Shown piece after piece: positions 7,910 through 15,712 of a stretch of 64,000 nt of DNA (positions are counted from its first letter, which is position 1; each line of letters begins with the position of its first letter). The DNA lies in the NCBI GenBank assembly GCA_964425215.1, contig CAYRLW010000013.1:1-64000 (forward strand). The letters are read 5' to 3'. The notes under the pieces were generated by a model that saw only the letters and a program-made list of their open reading frames with translations, was not told the origin of the DNA and did no database searches. The translations under genes were made by a program, and so were the position numbers. The DNA comes from CAYRLW01 sp964425215 (lineage in GTDB: Bacteria > Spirochaetota > Spirochaetia > Treponematales > Breznakiellaceae).

Positions 7910-8488
7910 ATAGTGTCACGAAGATTAGGGAAAAAGTAAAAAAGATTAAAGCAAAAAGGGGGGTTCAACCCGTATAGAGGGGATCTCTCTATACGGAGCA
8001 ATCCCCTGTTTACCCCTCCCTTTTGTCCTAATAAACTCTGTTCCTACCACCATGCGGTTCCCGCCTCTAAATGGTGGTACTCCGACGGCTCATCGTACCC
8101 TGGCGTTCGGAACCGTCCCCCGGTTTCGCTGTCAGCGTTGCCTTAAAACCTTTTCCGACCAAACCTTTTCCGTCCAAACCTTCTCGGTTCACTATTGGGC
8201 TAAACGGATTATCAATTTGCAAAAACTTGAACGCCTATCCGCCTCATCCATGGGGAGATGGCGGGTATCCCCAGGTCCCTCATCAAACGGATGCGGGACA
8301 CTATGTTTGAGGAGCGGGCGTTCCTTTCCCGCCTTCATTTGAATATCCTCGATCAAAAAGTTTAGATGAAAGCGGTCTACGATCTCTTACTCGGTTCTCT
8401 TACCTACGGGTATCTACCTAAGTTTGCTTTAGCATGATGGATCACGCTGAACCTCAGAGAATGCTTTCCCTAATCTTCGTGACACTAT
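7910..8488. mobile_element. Insertion-sequence remnant with 24-bp terminal inverted repeats
   Basis: Perfect 24-bp inverted ends lie at 7910-7933 and 8465-8488 (outer bases ATAGTGTCACGAAGATTAGG). The 579-bp element is too short for an intact transposase and contains only a frame-broken remnant of one. No target duplication is obvious. The ends would still be movable in trans by a related full element. Confidence 0.75.
8052..8400 (+). pseudogene. Degenerate transposase fragment
   Basis: The + frame from 8052 encodes RFRCQRCLKTFSDQTFSV, then HYWAKRIINLQKLERL, which resembles the zinc-ribbon plus helix-turn-helix N-terminus of DDE transposases. The frame is lost near 8230. Another frame then continues with IKRMRDTMFEERAFLSRLH and meets stops by 8370. 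It lies entirely within the 24-bp inverted ends, so it is the eroded core of that IS. The exact IS family cannot be fixed from this much sequence. Confidence 0.55.
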
Positions 8489-8496
8489 TAGGGCAA

Positions 8497-9462
8497 TTAA
8501 AAGCTGAAGCGGGCGCTGAGTTCGGCGCCCCAGGAGCCGGTGTTAAAGTTGTAGGTTCCGGTGGTACAAAGCTGGAACAGGAACAGGTTAAAGTCCACTC
8601 CCCCGGAGGCCAGGATGGCCCAGTCGTCTAAGGTTACCTCCGCCTGGGGCCGCATGGTCTGGGGGCTCCCGGTACCGAGGACTGCGGAAAGATCCCCGGA
8701 GGTTTTGTAGGAGGCCCCTTCGTGCCACAGGGAAGCCCGTAGGAAGGGGGTAAAGATGAGCAGGGTCTTGGAAAGTCCCAGGTCGAAGCCGTAGGAGAGT
8801 ACCTGGGTGTCTAAACCGAGATTCCCGTTGATGACTAAACTTTGGCCCGAATAGTCCTGGGTAAAATTCTGCAGGCCGTAATCGAAGTGGACCGCCGAAT
8901 AGACTACCCCGACCCCGCCGGAGACCGTGGGGAATGCTCCCGATTCCTCGATCAGATCCTTGCGGACCCGCAGTCCCAGGTTCAGCAGGTTAGCCTTTAC
9001 CGTGTCGGTGGCGATAAGTCCCGTGGGGACCCCGATACCCGTAAGGATAAAATCCAGGTTAAAGAGCCGGGCCCCTAGGGCTAGTTTTACCGTGGGGTAG
9101 GGGAAGAGGGTCTTAGATTGATCGTACAGATCCCGAGCTATCCCCGACGAGGGGACCATGTCGTTGATCAGTTTGTACACGTTTAAGGTGGTAAAGTTGC
9201 TGTTACTGCTGTCCACAAACTTTAAGATGCCCCGAGACAGGACCGCTCCGGTGGTCAGGGCAACGTAAAAGTGCTTGCCCTTTAAGGACGCGACGCCGAT
9301 GCCCGTCCCGGCCATATCGTTTTGCTGTAGTTCCGGCGTTACTTCCCGGCCTAACAGGAGCATCAATTTGGAAAAATCGCTTTCAATCTGCGTAAATTGG
9401 GCAAAAGTTGCGGCGGCGGATACCGTCGAAAGAATAACCACCAGGCCTAAAAACTTTTTCAT
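8497..9462 (-). CDS. Exported beta-rich protein, probable outer-membrane protein
   Basis: 321 residues from ATG 9462. That start is preferred over an in-frame GTG 6 nt upstream because GGAGG lies 5 nt before the ATG. A signal peptide (MKKFLGLVVILSTVSAAATFA) is cut near AQF. The mature protein alternates polar and hydrophobic residues, is rich in Gly, Leu, Asp and Tyr, and ends GAELSARFSF with terminal Phe, as in outer-membrane barrels. Similar exported proteins are common in treponemes, but I do not recognise a named family. Its 3' end lies 8 nt from the IS remnant. Confidence 0.7.
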   Translation of the reverse strand: MKKFLGLVVILSTVSAAATFAQFTQIESDFSKLMLLLGREVTPELQQNDMAGTGIGVASLKGKHFYVALTTGAVLSRGILKFVDSSNSNFTTLNVYKLINDMVPSSGIARDLYDQSKTLFPYPTVKLALGARLFNLDFILTGIGVPTGLIATDTVKANLLNLGLRVRKDLIEESGAFPTVSGGVGVVYSAVHFDYGLQNFTQDYSGQSLVINGNLGLDTQVLSYGFDLGLSKTLLIFTPFLRASLWHEGASYKTSGDLSAVLGTGSPQTMRPQAEVTLDDWAILASGGVDFNLFLFQLCTTGTYNFNTGSWGAELSARFSF

Positions 9463-9565
9463 GGGCACCTCCGGAGAATTTACTATAATTGTATAGCATT
9501 ATCGCAAAAATTCCAGAGGTCTTTTATTTTTAAGGCAGATCGGACCACCGATGGCCTGGATTCTT

Positions 9566-9597
9566 GGGGAGCCCGATCCCCATTGGATCGGCTCCCC
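9566..9597 (-). terminator. Hairpin downstream of the chemoreceptor gene
   Basis: GGGGAGCCCGATCC pairs with GGATCGGCTCCCC (one bulge), 12 nt past the stop codon of the gene ending at 9609. There is no good T-run on the minus strand, so termination efficiency is uncertain. Confidence 0.5.
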
Positions 9598-9608
9598 GAC
9601 AGATAGGA

Positions 9609-11981
9609 TTACTTTCGGCCTTGATCGTGGGTAGACCCATCCAGGCGGAACTGGGAAAGGAGCACCTGCTGGCCCTTGGCAAGCTCGGAAAGTCCGTGGG
9701 CGGTTTTTGCCACATCCATGGCCTGGGCGGTCATTTCGGTGGTGGAAGCGACGATTTCGCCGATGGCCCCCGCACTGCTCTTGTTGGTTTCCGCTAGGGT
9801 CCGCATGGATTGGGCCACCTTACGGGAAAAGGTCTGCAGGGTTTCTACGGCGGCGAAGATGGTTTCCATCTTTTGTTTGTTCTCTTGGGAGATGGTGTAC
9901 ACCTCCTCCAGGACCGTTTCGGAGGTCTGGGCCGTATCGGCGCTTTGGTTGGCCTCCTGGGAAACCCGCTTTGTTTCAGCGAAGGCTACCTGCACGTGGG
10001 CCCGGATATCGGCGATGAGCCGGTCAATTTCCCCCGCCGATCGGGTTGATTGTTCGGCCAACTTTCGAATTTCTCCCGCTAAAACGGAGAAGCCCTTTCC
10101 CTGGTCCCCCGCCCGGGCGGCTTCGATGGATGCGTTAATGGCCAAAACGTTGGTTTGGTTGGCGATATCCCCAATGGCCGCGATAATCGACCCGATCCGA
10201 TCCACCGAACCCTGCAGGGCCTCTATGGAAGAATGGGTGAGGGCGACGGATTTTTGCAGATCCTTCACGTGGGCCCGCATGGCCCCCAGGGCTTCCAGGT
10301 CCTGTTTGGACACCTCGGCCATCCGCTTGGCGCTGTCGGCGCTGGACGCGGCGGCGGAGTTGATCTCTTCAACGCTGGAGACCAGGGTATCGATCTCCGA
10401 AGCCGTCTGGTCCACCTCTTTGAGCTGGTTTTGAAGGGTCTGGGAAATTTTTTCCATGGTAGCGTTGATCCGTTCATTGGAACGCCCCGATTCGGTGGCC
10501 GATGCGGCCAGCTCTTGGCTCATATCGATAAGCTTGGTGGCGTGGTTGGAAATGGATACCACCATTTCCCTAAGGCTTACGGGTTCGGAATTAAAGGTGA
10601 CCACGGTTAACCCCAACTGTACCGCCCGGTTTATCACAGGGATTAGGGAACGGTCGAAAATTGGGAGGCTGATCCCGTGGTACTGTTGGGCGACCAATTT
10701 TTCGATGACCGGCGCGTAGGTAGCGGCGCTTAAGATGCCGTCCTTTGAAGCTTCGGGGATGATCAGATCGACCTGGACGTTCCGATCCGCCAGATCCATC
10801 CCCGCGGCTTTAGCCCCCTGGGCCACGGGGGTCCAAAAACCATTTTCACTGACGCAGAGTACCGCTATTTTTATTCGTTCATCTCGCCGATCTCCGAATT
10901 TCCCCGCTACCGACCGCTCCATGGGGGTGCTTAAATTGGCTCGTCGAACGCTGTTGGAGGTTGAACTTCCACTGGTTTGGGCATCCCAATAGGTACGATA
11001 ATTTTCTGGATTAATGCTTACCAGGTTGACCAATAGCCGAGGGGCCACGGGTTCCCACCCGGCGACAATGTGGTTGTATAGGTGGATTACCGGATTGTAC
11101 CCCTGGGCAAAGGGTGCCTGCGAAAGGGTAGCGGCGATGATTCCCCGTTCTAAATAGGGGACCGTTTCGGCGGTAAGATCGTGGGTAACCACCTTGGTGG
11201 TGGCGCCGCGGTCCAGATCCACGATGGCTCGGGCCGCCTCTTGGGGGGTACCCCCTTCGGATACGTAGATGATTTTGAGGTCCCGGTACTGCAACAAAAA
11301 TTCCTTGGCCCGTTGATATGTGGTCTCGGGGTTCTCGTTGGTATCCGCGGTTCCGACAGCTACCACACCGGGGTATTTTTCCGCCAGGGTACTAAGCACT
11401 CCCTTCCGACGAAGCGCGTGGTTCACGCTTCGAATATCCGCCACCAAGATGGCAATTTTGCCCTGCCCTCCGGTGAGTTTTCCGATAATATCCCCGTTCA
11501 TTTTACCTTCCGCGAAACTATCGCTTCCCACGTAGCAGAGCCGTTGGCAGGGGGGATCCGTAAGGGCTGAAAAGCCGTTTACGCTTTCCAGGATCGCCGT
11601 TCCCAGGCGGTTGAACAGCTGGGCGATGGGGAAAATATCCCCCCGTTGTACCACCAAAGCCGGGGGCGCCTGGACAGAAACCGAGGCGGCCAAGTCGCCG
11701 GTGGACACCTTAACCAGGGCTTGGGATAGACCCTCTAAATCGTCGGAAATTTCGTTTCCCCGTTGGAGAATCCGGGGATAGGGCCCAGAAATGGTACGGG
11801 TATACTGGACCCACGCCAGGGCGGACAAAATGGTACCAGCTAAAAGGAGAAACGTTGGAAGGGAAAGATGGAAGCCCCCACCGGGCAATACTAGCGCTAC
11901 GATCCACGCTATAAGGGATATCCCCGGTACCAGGACGAGCAGAACCTGTAAACTTCCCCGCGTAACGGTAGCTTTTGCCAT
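9609..11981 (-). CDS. Methyl-accepting chemotaxis protein carrying periplasmic-binding-protein folds
   Basis: 790 residues. Two membrane helices lie close together at about 11-32 and 40-58, followed by a HAMP-like linker. Residues about 125-345 form a complete LacI/RbsB-type sugar-binding fold, and about 370-475 a second partial copy (starting ERIKIAVLCVSENGFW). The methyl-accepting signalling coiled coil fills about 480-790, with the conserved tip IGDIANQTNVLAINASIEAA near residue 610. With both helices at the N-terminus the binding folds would be on the same side as the signalling domain, that is cytoplasmic, unless topology is unusual. GAGGAGG precedes ATG. It probably biases flagellar rotation in response to a sugar-like or intracellular ligand; the ligand is unknown. 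Confidence 0.85.
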   Translation of the reverse strand: MAKATVTRGSLQVLLVLVPGISLIAWIVALVLPGGGFHLSLPTFLLLAGTILSALAWVQYTRTISGPYPRILQRGNEISDDLEGLSQALVKVSTGDLAASVSVQAPPALVVQRGDIFPIAQLFNRLGTAILESVNGFSALTDPPCQRLCYVGSDSFAEGKMNGDIIGKLTGGQGKIAILVADIRSVNHALRRKGVLSTLAEKYPGVVAVGTADTNENPETTYQRAKEFLLQYRDLKIIYVSEGGTPQEAARAIVDLDRGATTKVVTHDLTAETVPYLERGIIAATLSQAPFAQGYNPVIHLYNHIVAGWEPVAPRLLVNLVSINPENYRTYWDAQTSGSSTSNSVRRANLSTPMERSVAGKFGDRRDERIKIAVLCVSENGFWTPVAQGAKAAGMDLADRNVQVDLIIPEASKDGILSAATYAPVIEKLVAQQYHGISLPIFDRSLIPVINRAVQLGLTVVTFNSEPVSLREMVVSISNHATKLIDMSQELAASATESGRSNERINATMEKISQTLQNQLKEVDQTASEIDTLVSSVEEINSAAASSADSAKRMAEVSKQDLEALGAMRAHVKDLQKSVALTHSSIEALQGSVDRIGSIIAAIGDIANQTNVLAINASIEAARAGDQGKGFSVLAGEIRKLAEQSTRSAGEIDRLIADIRAHVQVAFAETKRVSQEANQSADTAQTSETVLEEVYTISQENKQKMETIFAAVETLQTFSRKVAQSMRTLAETNKSSAGAIGEIVASTTEMTAQAMDVAKTAHGLSELAKGQQVLLSQFRLDGSTHDQGRK

Positions 11982-12030
11982 ACCATCCTCCTCTATATTT
12001 TTAATACTTTTTCAATAATTCTGAATAAAG

Positions 12031-12067
12031 GGCACCTTTAATAACTCGGTTAGTTATTAGAGGTGCC
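12031..12067. repeat. 5-nt-loop palindrome, copy 2
   Basis: A 16-bp stem (12031-12046 with 12052-12067, one T-G pair) and a 5-nt loop CGGTT. It lies between the divergent chemoreceptor and PHP genes, so it cannot be a simple terminator of either. It may form in the chemoreceptor leader RNA. Confidence 0.7.
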
Positions 12068-12184
12068 TGGGCAACTCCCCAGACAACGAAAGGCGTTTTC
12101 GGGGTTTTCCGCTTTCCTTAATCGGTTAAGTATCCTCCCAGGGGACTAAAATGTCAAGTTTCTCAAAAACCGGGCCCTTGGCTT

Positions 12185-12214
12185 TTGACAGGTTGGCTTC
12201 CCTTCTAGTATGCT
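12185..12214 (+). promoter_or_regulatory. Leaderless-type promoter of the PHP gene
   Basis: TTGACA (12185-12190), 18-nt spacer, TATGCT (12209-12214), then exactly 6 nt to ATG 12221. No Shine-Dalgarno is visible. Confidence 0.6.
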
Positions 12215-12220
12215 CTGTCC

Positions 12221-13111
12221 ATGAACGCCAATATGCACCTCCATTCCCGGTTTTCCGACGGCAAGGACTGGCCGGTAGATATCGTCCGCAGGGCTTTGGA
12301 CCATCGTCTGCGTTACCTCGTGCTGACGGACCACGATACCCTGGGCGGACAGGCTGAGTTTATGGCCGCCTGTCAACGGTTTGGCGTGGGGGCCACCGAG
12401 GGGGTGGAGATCGATTGCGTATGTCCTGAGCTGGACTACCGGAGCGAGCTGTTGGCCTACTTTCCCCGACACCGGTACGACGGGACGGCGAAGCTTCTGG
12501 CGGAGGTACGGGATAAACGGTTGGCCTACCTCCGGATGGCGATCGAGGGGGCAAAACGACAGTTTCCCCGGGCGGATCTATCCTTTGAGGCGCTTTTAGG
12601 GCGGAAGACCTCCGGTAGGCCGGAAGTTTCGGTGGAACAGCTATCCTTCAATAAGGTCGACCTTTTTTCCTATCTCTTCGATCTGGCCCTTCTTCCCTCC
12701 GATACTTCCTATAGGGCCTTTAAAAAGGCCTACTTGGATTCCAAGCTCTTGGTCGAAAGTACCTACCGCAAACCTTCCTGCGAAGAGGTTATCCGGGTTG
12801 TTCACGCCGATGGGGGCCTGGTGGTGCTCCCCCACGGGGGACACGAGTTCAACGACGATGGAAAACTACTGGTAAAGGAAGCCAAACGCCGTAAGGCCTT
12901 GCTGGATTACTTTCAGAGCCAAGGCCTGGATGGGATCGAGTTGTACTGGTACCGGAACTCCCAAACCAAGGGCATCAACAAAATCTTCCGCTCCGAAGCG
13001 AAATCCCGGGGACTTTTTATTACCTACGGCTCGGACTGTCACGGCCCCGGTTCGGGGAAGGAAACCCTGGGCCTCTTTTCGGGTAATTTTAAAGGTTGGC
13101 CGGAAGCCTAA
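12221..13111 (+). CDS. PHP-domain metal-dependent phosphoesterase
   Basis: 296 residues. PHP motifs in order: HLHSRFSDG (residues 6-14), LTDHDT (about 37-42), GVEI (about 61-64), an internal PHGGHEF (about 206-212) and a C-terminal SDCHGPGSG. These His/Asp sets hold the trinuclear metal site of the family, whose members hydrolyse phosphoesters such as nucleotide 3',5'-bisphosphates or histidinol phosphate. Length and the TDHDT signature fit stand-alone PHP proteins of the YciV/RNase AM type, but substrate is not decidable. The mRNA looks leaderless. An AT-rich, probably imported region begins right after the stop codon. Confidence 0.85.
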   Translation: MNANMHLHSRFSDGKDWPVDIVRRALDHRLRYLVLTDHDTLGGQAEFMAACQRFGVGATEGVEIDCVCPELDYRSELLAYFPRHRYDGTAKLLAEVRDKRLAYLRMAIEGAKRQFPRADLSFEALLGRKTSGRPEVSVEQLSFNKVDLFSYLFDLALLPSDTSYRAFKKAYLDSKLLVESTYRKPSCEEVIRVVHADGGLVVLPHGGHEFNDDGKLLVKEAKRRKALLDYFQSQGLDGIELYWYRNSQTKGINKIFRSEAKSRGLFITYGSDCHGPGSGKETLGLFSGNFKGWPEA

Positions 13112-13112
13112 C

Positions 13113-13349
13113 GTCCTCAGCTTAATTGCCAGGTTGATTCTGCTTACAACAAATCTGCTGTTACAGAATGCCCCGGGAAACATATTTGTAGAAAAAGAAG
13201 AATCAAAATTATCAAAAGATTCTGTGTTAGTCGTATCACAGATATCAGTAATAGATAAAACACGATTAATAAAATATGAGAGTAAAATATCAAAAACTAT
13301 ATTGGATGAACTTAAAGATGGAATAAATCTTGTTTTGGATTTTAAGTAA
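13113..13349 (+). pseudogene. C-terminal fragment of a MazF/PemK-type toxin
   Basis: In-frame residues give APGNIFVEKEESKLSKDS, then VVSQISVIDKTRLIKYESK and a terminal KDGINLVLDF. This matches the C-terminal half of MazF endoribonucleases (PGN, KDS, Q.....DK.RL and LxLVLxF motifs). The N-terminal half, a start codon and an antitoxin are missing; the frame merges upstream into PHP coding sequence in another frame. It is therefore a dead remnant joined to the PHP gene end. AT-rich composition contrasts with the GC-rich neighbour and fits import as a cassette. Confidence 0.65.
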
Positions 13350-13355
13350 AAAAAA

Positions 13356-13415
13356 CGTCGGACAATTGCTTCAACCTGACATCGCTATTGTCACACTTGT
13401 TGCTCATTGTCGCTT
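13356..13415 (+). repeat. attC-like hairpin 1
   Basis: Bulged palindrome: GACAAT (13361-13366) pairs with ATTGTC (13406-13411), then CAAC with GTTG and TGACA with TGTCA inside. It follows the mazF fragment directly. It shares the frame ACAA-TGCTT-AAC-TGACA with the site after the PIN gene. It looks like an integron attC, though the outer core boxes are not canonical. Confidence 0.45.
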
Positions 13416-13514
13416 TACTCCTTGGTACAAACCGGACCAAACCGCTACGCGGAGGGGACTTGCCGGTTAAGCCAATGTTCTGCTGACTAGCGCTTTAGCG
13501 CGAGCTGAATAAGA

Positions 13515-13552
13515 TTGACATTCTTCGAAACAAGTATTACATTATGTAATAC
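13515..13552 (+). promoter_or_regulatory. Promoter and operator of the toxin-antitoxin pair
   Basis: Consensus -35 TTGACA (13515-13520), 17-nt spacer, -10 TACATT (13538-13543). A perfect palindrome GTATTACAT-T-ATGTAATAC (13534-13552) covers the -10 box. This is the expected site for autorepression by the ribbon-helix-helix antitoxin. Confidence 0.75.
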
Positions 13553-13564
13553 ACGGAGGTTGTC

Positions 13565-13816
13565 ATGACGACAGTAAGATTACCTTTAGAGCTAGAACAG
13601 CGCTTAGAGATTTTGTCCAAACAGAAGCATAAGTCCAAAACTGAAATTATCAAGGAAGCCTTGGAAAACCTTTTTTACAAAGAAGAAGCTGAAAAGGACT
13701 CCTATGAACTTGGAAAAGAGTTGTTTGGTAAATATGGAAGTGGCGATGGTTCTCTATCTACTTCATATAAAGAAAAGATAAAGGATAAGATCAATGCTAA
13801 ACGCAATTCTCATTGA
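13565..13816 (+). CDS. Ribbon-helix-helix antitoxin
   Basis: 83 residues. The N-terminal MTTVRLPLELEQRLEILSKQ is the beta-ribbon and first helix of a CopG/RHH DNA-binding fold, and SKTEIIKEALENL is the second helix. The charged, Ser/Gly-rich C-terminal half should wrap the toxin. GGAGGT lies 4-9 nt before ATG 13565. The gene overlaps the PIN toxin start by 23 nt, a typical antitoxin-first arrangement. It probably represses its own promoter through the palindrome over the -10 box. AT-rich codon use differs from the surrounding chromosome. Confidence 0.85.
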   Translation: MTTVRLPLELEQRLEILSKQKHKSKTEIIKEALENLFYKEEAEKDSYELGKELFGKYGSGDGSLSTSYKEKIKDKINAKRNSH

Positions 13817-14210
13817 TGCAGGTCCTTTGATCGCATTATTTGATAAAGATGATAAGTATCATTCTTCAATAAAAGAATTTATAAGGGAAGGAAAATACAA
13901 ATTCATTACCACAACAGCTGTTATTACTGAAGTAACACATATGTTGGACTTTAACGTAAATGTTCAATTGGATTTTCTTAAATGGATTCTTCGAGAGGGT
14001 GTTATTCTTAAAGATGCGACACAATCTGATATCAGCAGAATTGTTGAATTAACGAGCAAATATTCCGATCGACCAATGGACTATGCAGATGCAACACTTG
14101 TTATAGTAGCGGAGAAAACGGGAATTAAAAAAATTATAAGTTTAGATTCAGATTTTGATATTTATAGATTACCCGGCAAAGAGAGAATCCTAAATATCTA
14201 TAAAGCATAA
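13794..14210 (+). CDS. PIN-domain ribonuclease toxin
   Basis: 138 residues. The PIN active-site acidic residues are visible: D at ILIDAGPLIALFD (residue 8), E at TTAVITEVTHML (about 43), D in MDYADATLV (about 99-102) and D in SLDSDFDIYRL (about 120-122). PIN toxins of type II systems cut tRNA or rRNA with Mg2+ and are held inactive by the cognate antitoxin, here the overlapping RHH protein. It is more like the MNT/COG2402 PIN group than classical VapC. The reading frame is complete and probably functional. It is followed by an attC-like hairpin, consistent with a mobile cassette. Confidence 0.85.
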   Translation: MLNAILIDAGPLIALFDKDDKYHSSIKEFIREGKYKFITTTAVITEVTHMLDFNVNVQLDFLKWILREGVILKDATQSDISRIVELTSKYSDRPMDYADATLVIVAEKTGIKKIISLDSDFDIYRLPGKERILNIYKA

Positions 14211-14211
14211 A

Positions 14212-14273
14212 TTGCGCAGAACAACTGCTTTAACATGACAATTCCTGTTGTCATGGTTTGTGTCTGTCGCGCC
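14212..14273 (+). repeat. attC-like hairpin 2
   Basis: It lies directly after the PIN stop codon. The core AACATGACAA (14231-14240) pairs with TTGTCATGGTT, and outer CAGAACA pairs with TGTGTCTG with one bulge. It is similar in sequence and layout to the hairpin at 13356, so the RHH-PIN pair sits between two like sites. Confidence 0.45.
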
Positions 14274-14286
14274 CCAGCTTCCACTA

Positions 14287-14341
14287 TACGTCAAGATAGT
14301 TGAGACGAAAATTTTTTAGGGGGCTCAACTATCTTGACGTA
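14287..14341. repeat. 18-bp perfect inverted repeat
   Basis: TACGTCAAGATAGTTGAG (14287-14304) and its exact complement (14324-14341), with a 19-bp AT-rich spacer. It is not part of the attC-like hairpins on either side. It could be a terminator-type hairpin or a small element end; no gene is seen. Confidence 0.7.
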
Positions 14342-14351
14342 TTCCGGCAAT

Positions 14352-14421
14352 GGCTAACAAGGCCTGCACCTGACCGCTATTCCGTTGCGCTCCATAGATG
14401 CAGGTGAGCTTGGTCGTTACC
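14352..14421 (+). repeat. attC-like hairpin 3 (best candidate)
   Basis: Starts GGCTAACAAGG (core box TAAC) and ends GAGCTTGGTCGTTACC (core box GTTA). CACCTG pairs with CAGGTG inside, AAG pairs with CTT, and an inner CTAT/ATAG hairpin is present. The layout TAACAAG...GAGCTTGG.CGTTA is the canonical integron attC pattern. About 70 nt long. It lies downstream of the PIN cassette. Confidence 0.65.
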
Positions 14422-14497
14422 ACAGCAGAGCCATTAAAACGAAAATAGCTTCTTTATAAATCCGCTGGGTTTAAATAAGTTCAAAATCCGCGATTTT

Positions 14498-15001
14498 TCA
14501 CGGTTCTTTAGGTCCCACCATGGAGGCCGCCTCGGCGGTGGCGACGACCTTATCCACTATACATACTAGGAGGCTTTCGAAAAACCGGGGCGGCACGGGG
14601 GTAAGGGGGAACATGTGCCGTTCGATGCAATCCTGTTCCCGTTTGGTAAGGGGGCCGAAATCCCGTTCGGCGTTTTGTAAGGCCTCTGCAGGATGGGTAA
14701 ACCCGTGCATGCCCCGGCCTTTGGGGCGGGTGGTCCGCCAATCGTAAAAAAAATAGTCGTGGAGCAGGGCTCCCCGTACCAGTTCGGGTATGTGTTTCCG
14801 GCATCCCAGGGCCCGGGCGATTCGGAAAGCGTGGAAGGCCACTGAAACCGTGTGATCGGCGATACTGCCGTCGTGATGGGGAATATCGGCCAATTTACGA
14901 AAACCCCGGGATGTGTAAATGGGCTCCGCCAGTTTAAAAAAAAGGGGATCCTTTGCTATAAGCCGATCGGCTTTGCTCCGGCGGACGTAGGATGAACGCA
15001 T
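14498..15001 (-). CDS. HD-domain phosphohydrolase
   Basis: 167 residues. HD-type metal ligands are seen as H in SIADHTVSVAFH (about residue 49), HD in LLHDYFFYDW (about 80-81), H in HGFTHPAEA, and D in VCIVDKVVATAEA (about 150). Short bacterial HD proteins of this kind hydrolyse nucleotides or other phosphoesters; the exact substrate is unknown. The -10-like TATTAT sits only 5 nt before ATG and no close Shine-Dalgarno is seen. It closes the cassette-like region at its right side and is itself GC-rich like the core genome. Confidence 0.8.
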   Translation of the reverse strand: MRSSYVRRSKADRLIAKDPLFFKLAEPIYTSRGFRKLADIPHHDGSIADHTVSVAFHAFRIARALGCRKHIPELVRGALLHDYFFYDWRTTRPKGRGMHGFTHPAEALQNAERDFGPLTKREQDCIERHMFPLTPVPPRFFESLLVCIVDKVVATAEAASMVGPKEP

Positions 15002-15217
15002 ACTGTATAATATATCCTTTTTCCTCTAATCGACACCTATGGGTGGGTATTTGCAAGGTTTTTGGACCGTGAAGCCGCTGGAATACGAAGCTACTGAATC
15101 GTAGGGGACGTATCTCCCCGTATCAGGGGGTTCCACGGTAGGAGCGGCGCATATCCCAGGTCTTGAGCGGGAACAAAAAAACAGGTATGGTTAACCCCTG
15201 TACAGGAGATATGAACC

Positions 15218-15709
15218 ATGAAACTTTGTCCCTGCGGCTCCGGCCGCTCTTACAGCGATTGTTGCGAACCCTACATCACCGGGGCTCTCCGAGCTCCCAC
15301 CGCCGAGGCCCTGATGCGGGCCCGTTACTCCGCCTACGCCGAGCACGCTATTCAATTTTTGGTGGATTCCTGCGTCAAAGAAGGACAGGCGGATATAGAT
15401 ATGGAACAAACCCGGTCGTGGAGCGAAAAATCCCAATGGCTGGGTTTGAAGATTTTATCTGCTGATAAAGGACAGCCGGGGGATACGGAGGGGGTGGTGG
15501 AATTCGAGGCTTCCTACGTTTTGGACGGCCTAAAGGATCGGCACCACGAAAAGGCCTTTTTTAAAAAGGTCGACGACGCGTGGCTCTACGAAAAGGGAGA
15601 AATCGTCCCCACCACCATCGTCCGTTCCGCCCCTAAGGTGGGTCGGAACGATCCCTGCCCCTGCGGAAGCGGGAAAAAGTATAAATACTGTCACGGTAAG
15701 GGTGTATAA
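15218..15709 (+). CDS. YchJ-family protein with two SEC-C zinc motifs
   Basis: 163 residues. SEC-C motif one is at the N-terminus (CPCGSGRSYSDCC, residues 4-16) and motif two at the C-terminus (NDPCPCGSGKKYKYCHGK). Between them is an NTF2-like core (ARYSAYAEH...FLVDSC). This is the YchJ/UPF0225 layout. The SEC-C motif binds zinc and in SecA contacts SecB and ribosomes; the role of YchJ itself is not settled. GGAGAT precedes the ATG. It overlaps closely with the helicase gene that begins 3 nt after its stop, so the two share an operon. Confidence 0.9.
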   Translation: MKLCPCGSGRSYSDCCEPYITGALRAPTAEALMRARYSAYAEHAIQFLVDSCVKEGQADIDMEQTRSWSEKSQWLGLKILSADKGQPGDTEGVVEFEASYVLDGLKDRHHEKAFFKKVDDAWLYEKGEIVPTTIVRSAPKVGRNDPCPCGSGKKYKYCHGKGV

Positions 15710-15712
15710 ACG

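Noticed and set aside
12930..13349. A 139-codon frame treated as one gene
   Set aside because: Its first 60 codons are an out-of-frame reading of the PHP gene. Only the part after 13113 has MazF resemblance, so I list it as a fragment.
15010..15200. 6S RNA gene
   Set aside because: The stem layout and central-bubble sequence do not clearly match 6S RNA, and no promoter-like opening is evident. It is kept only as an unexplained structured stretch.
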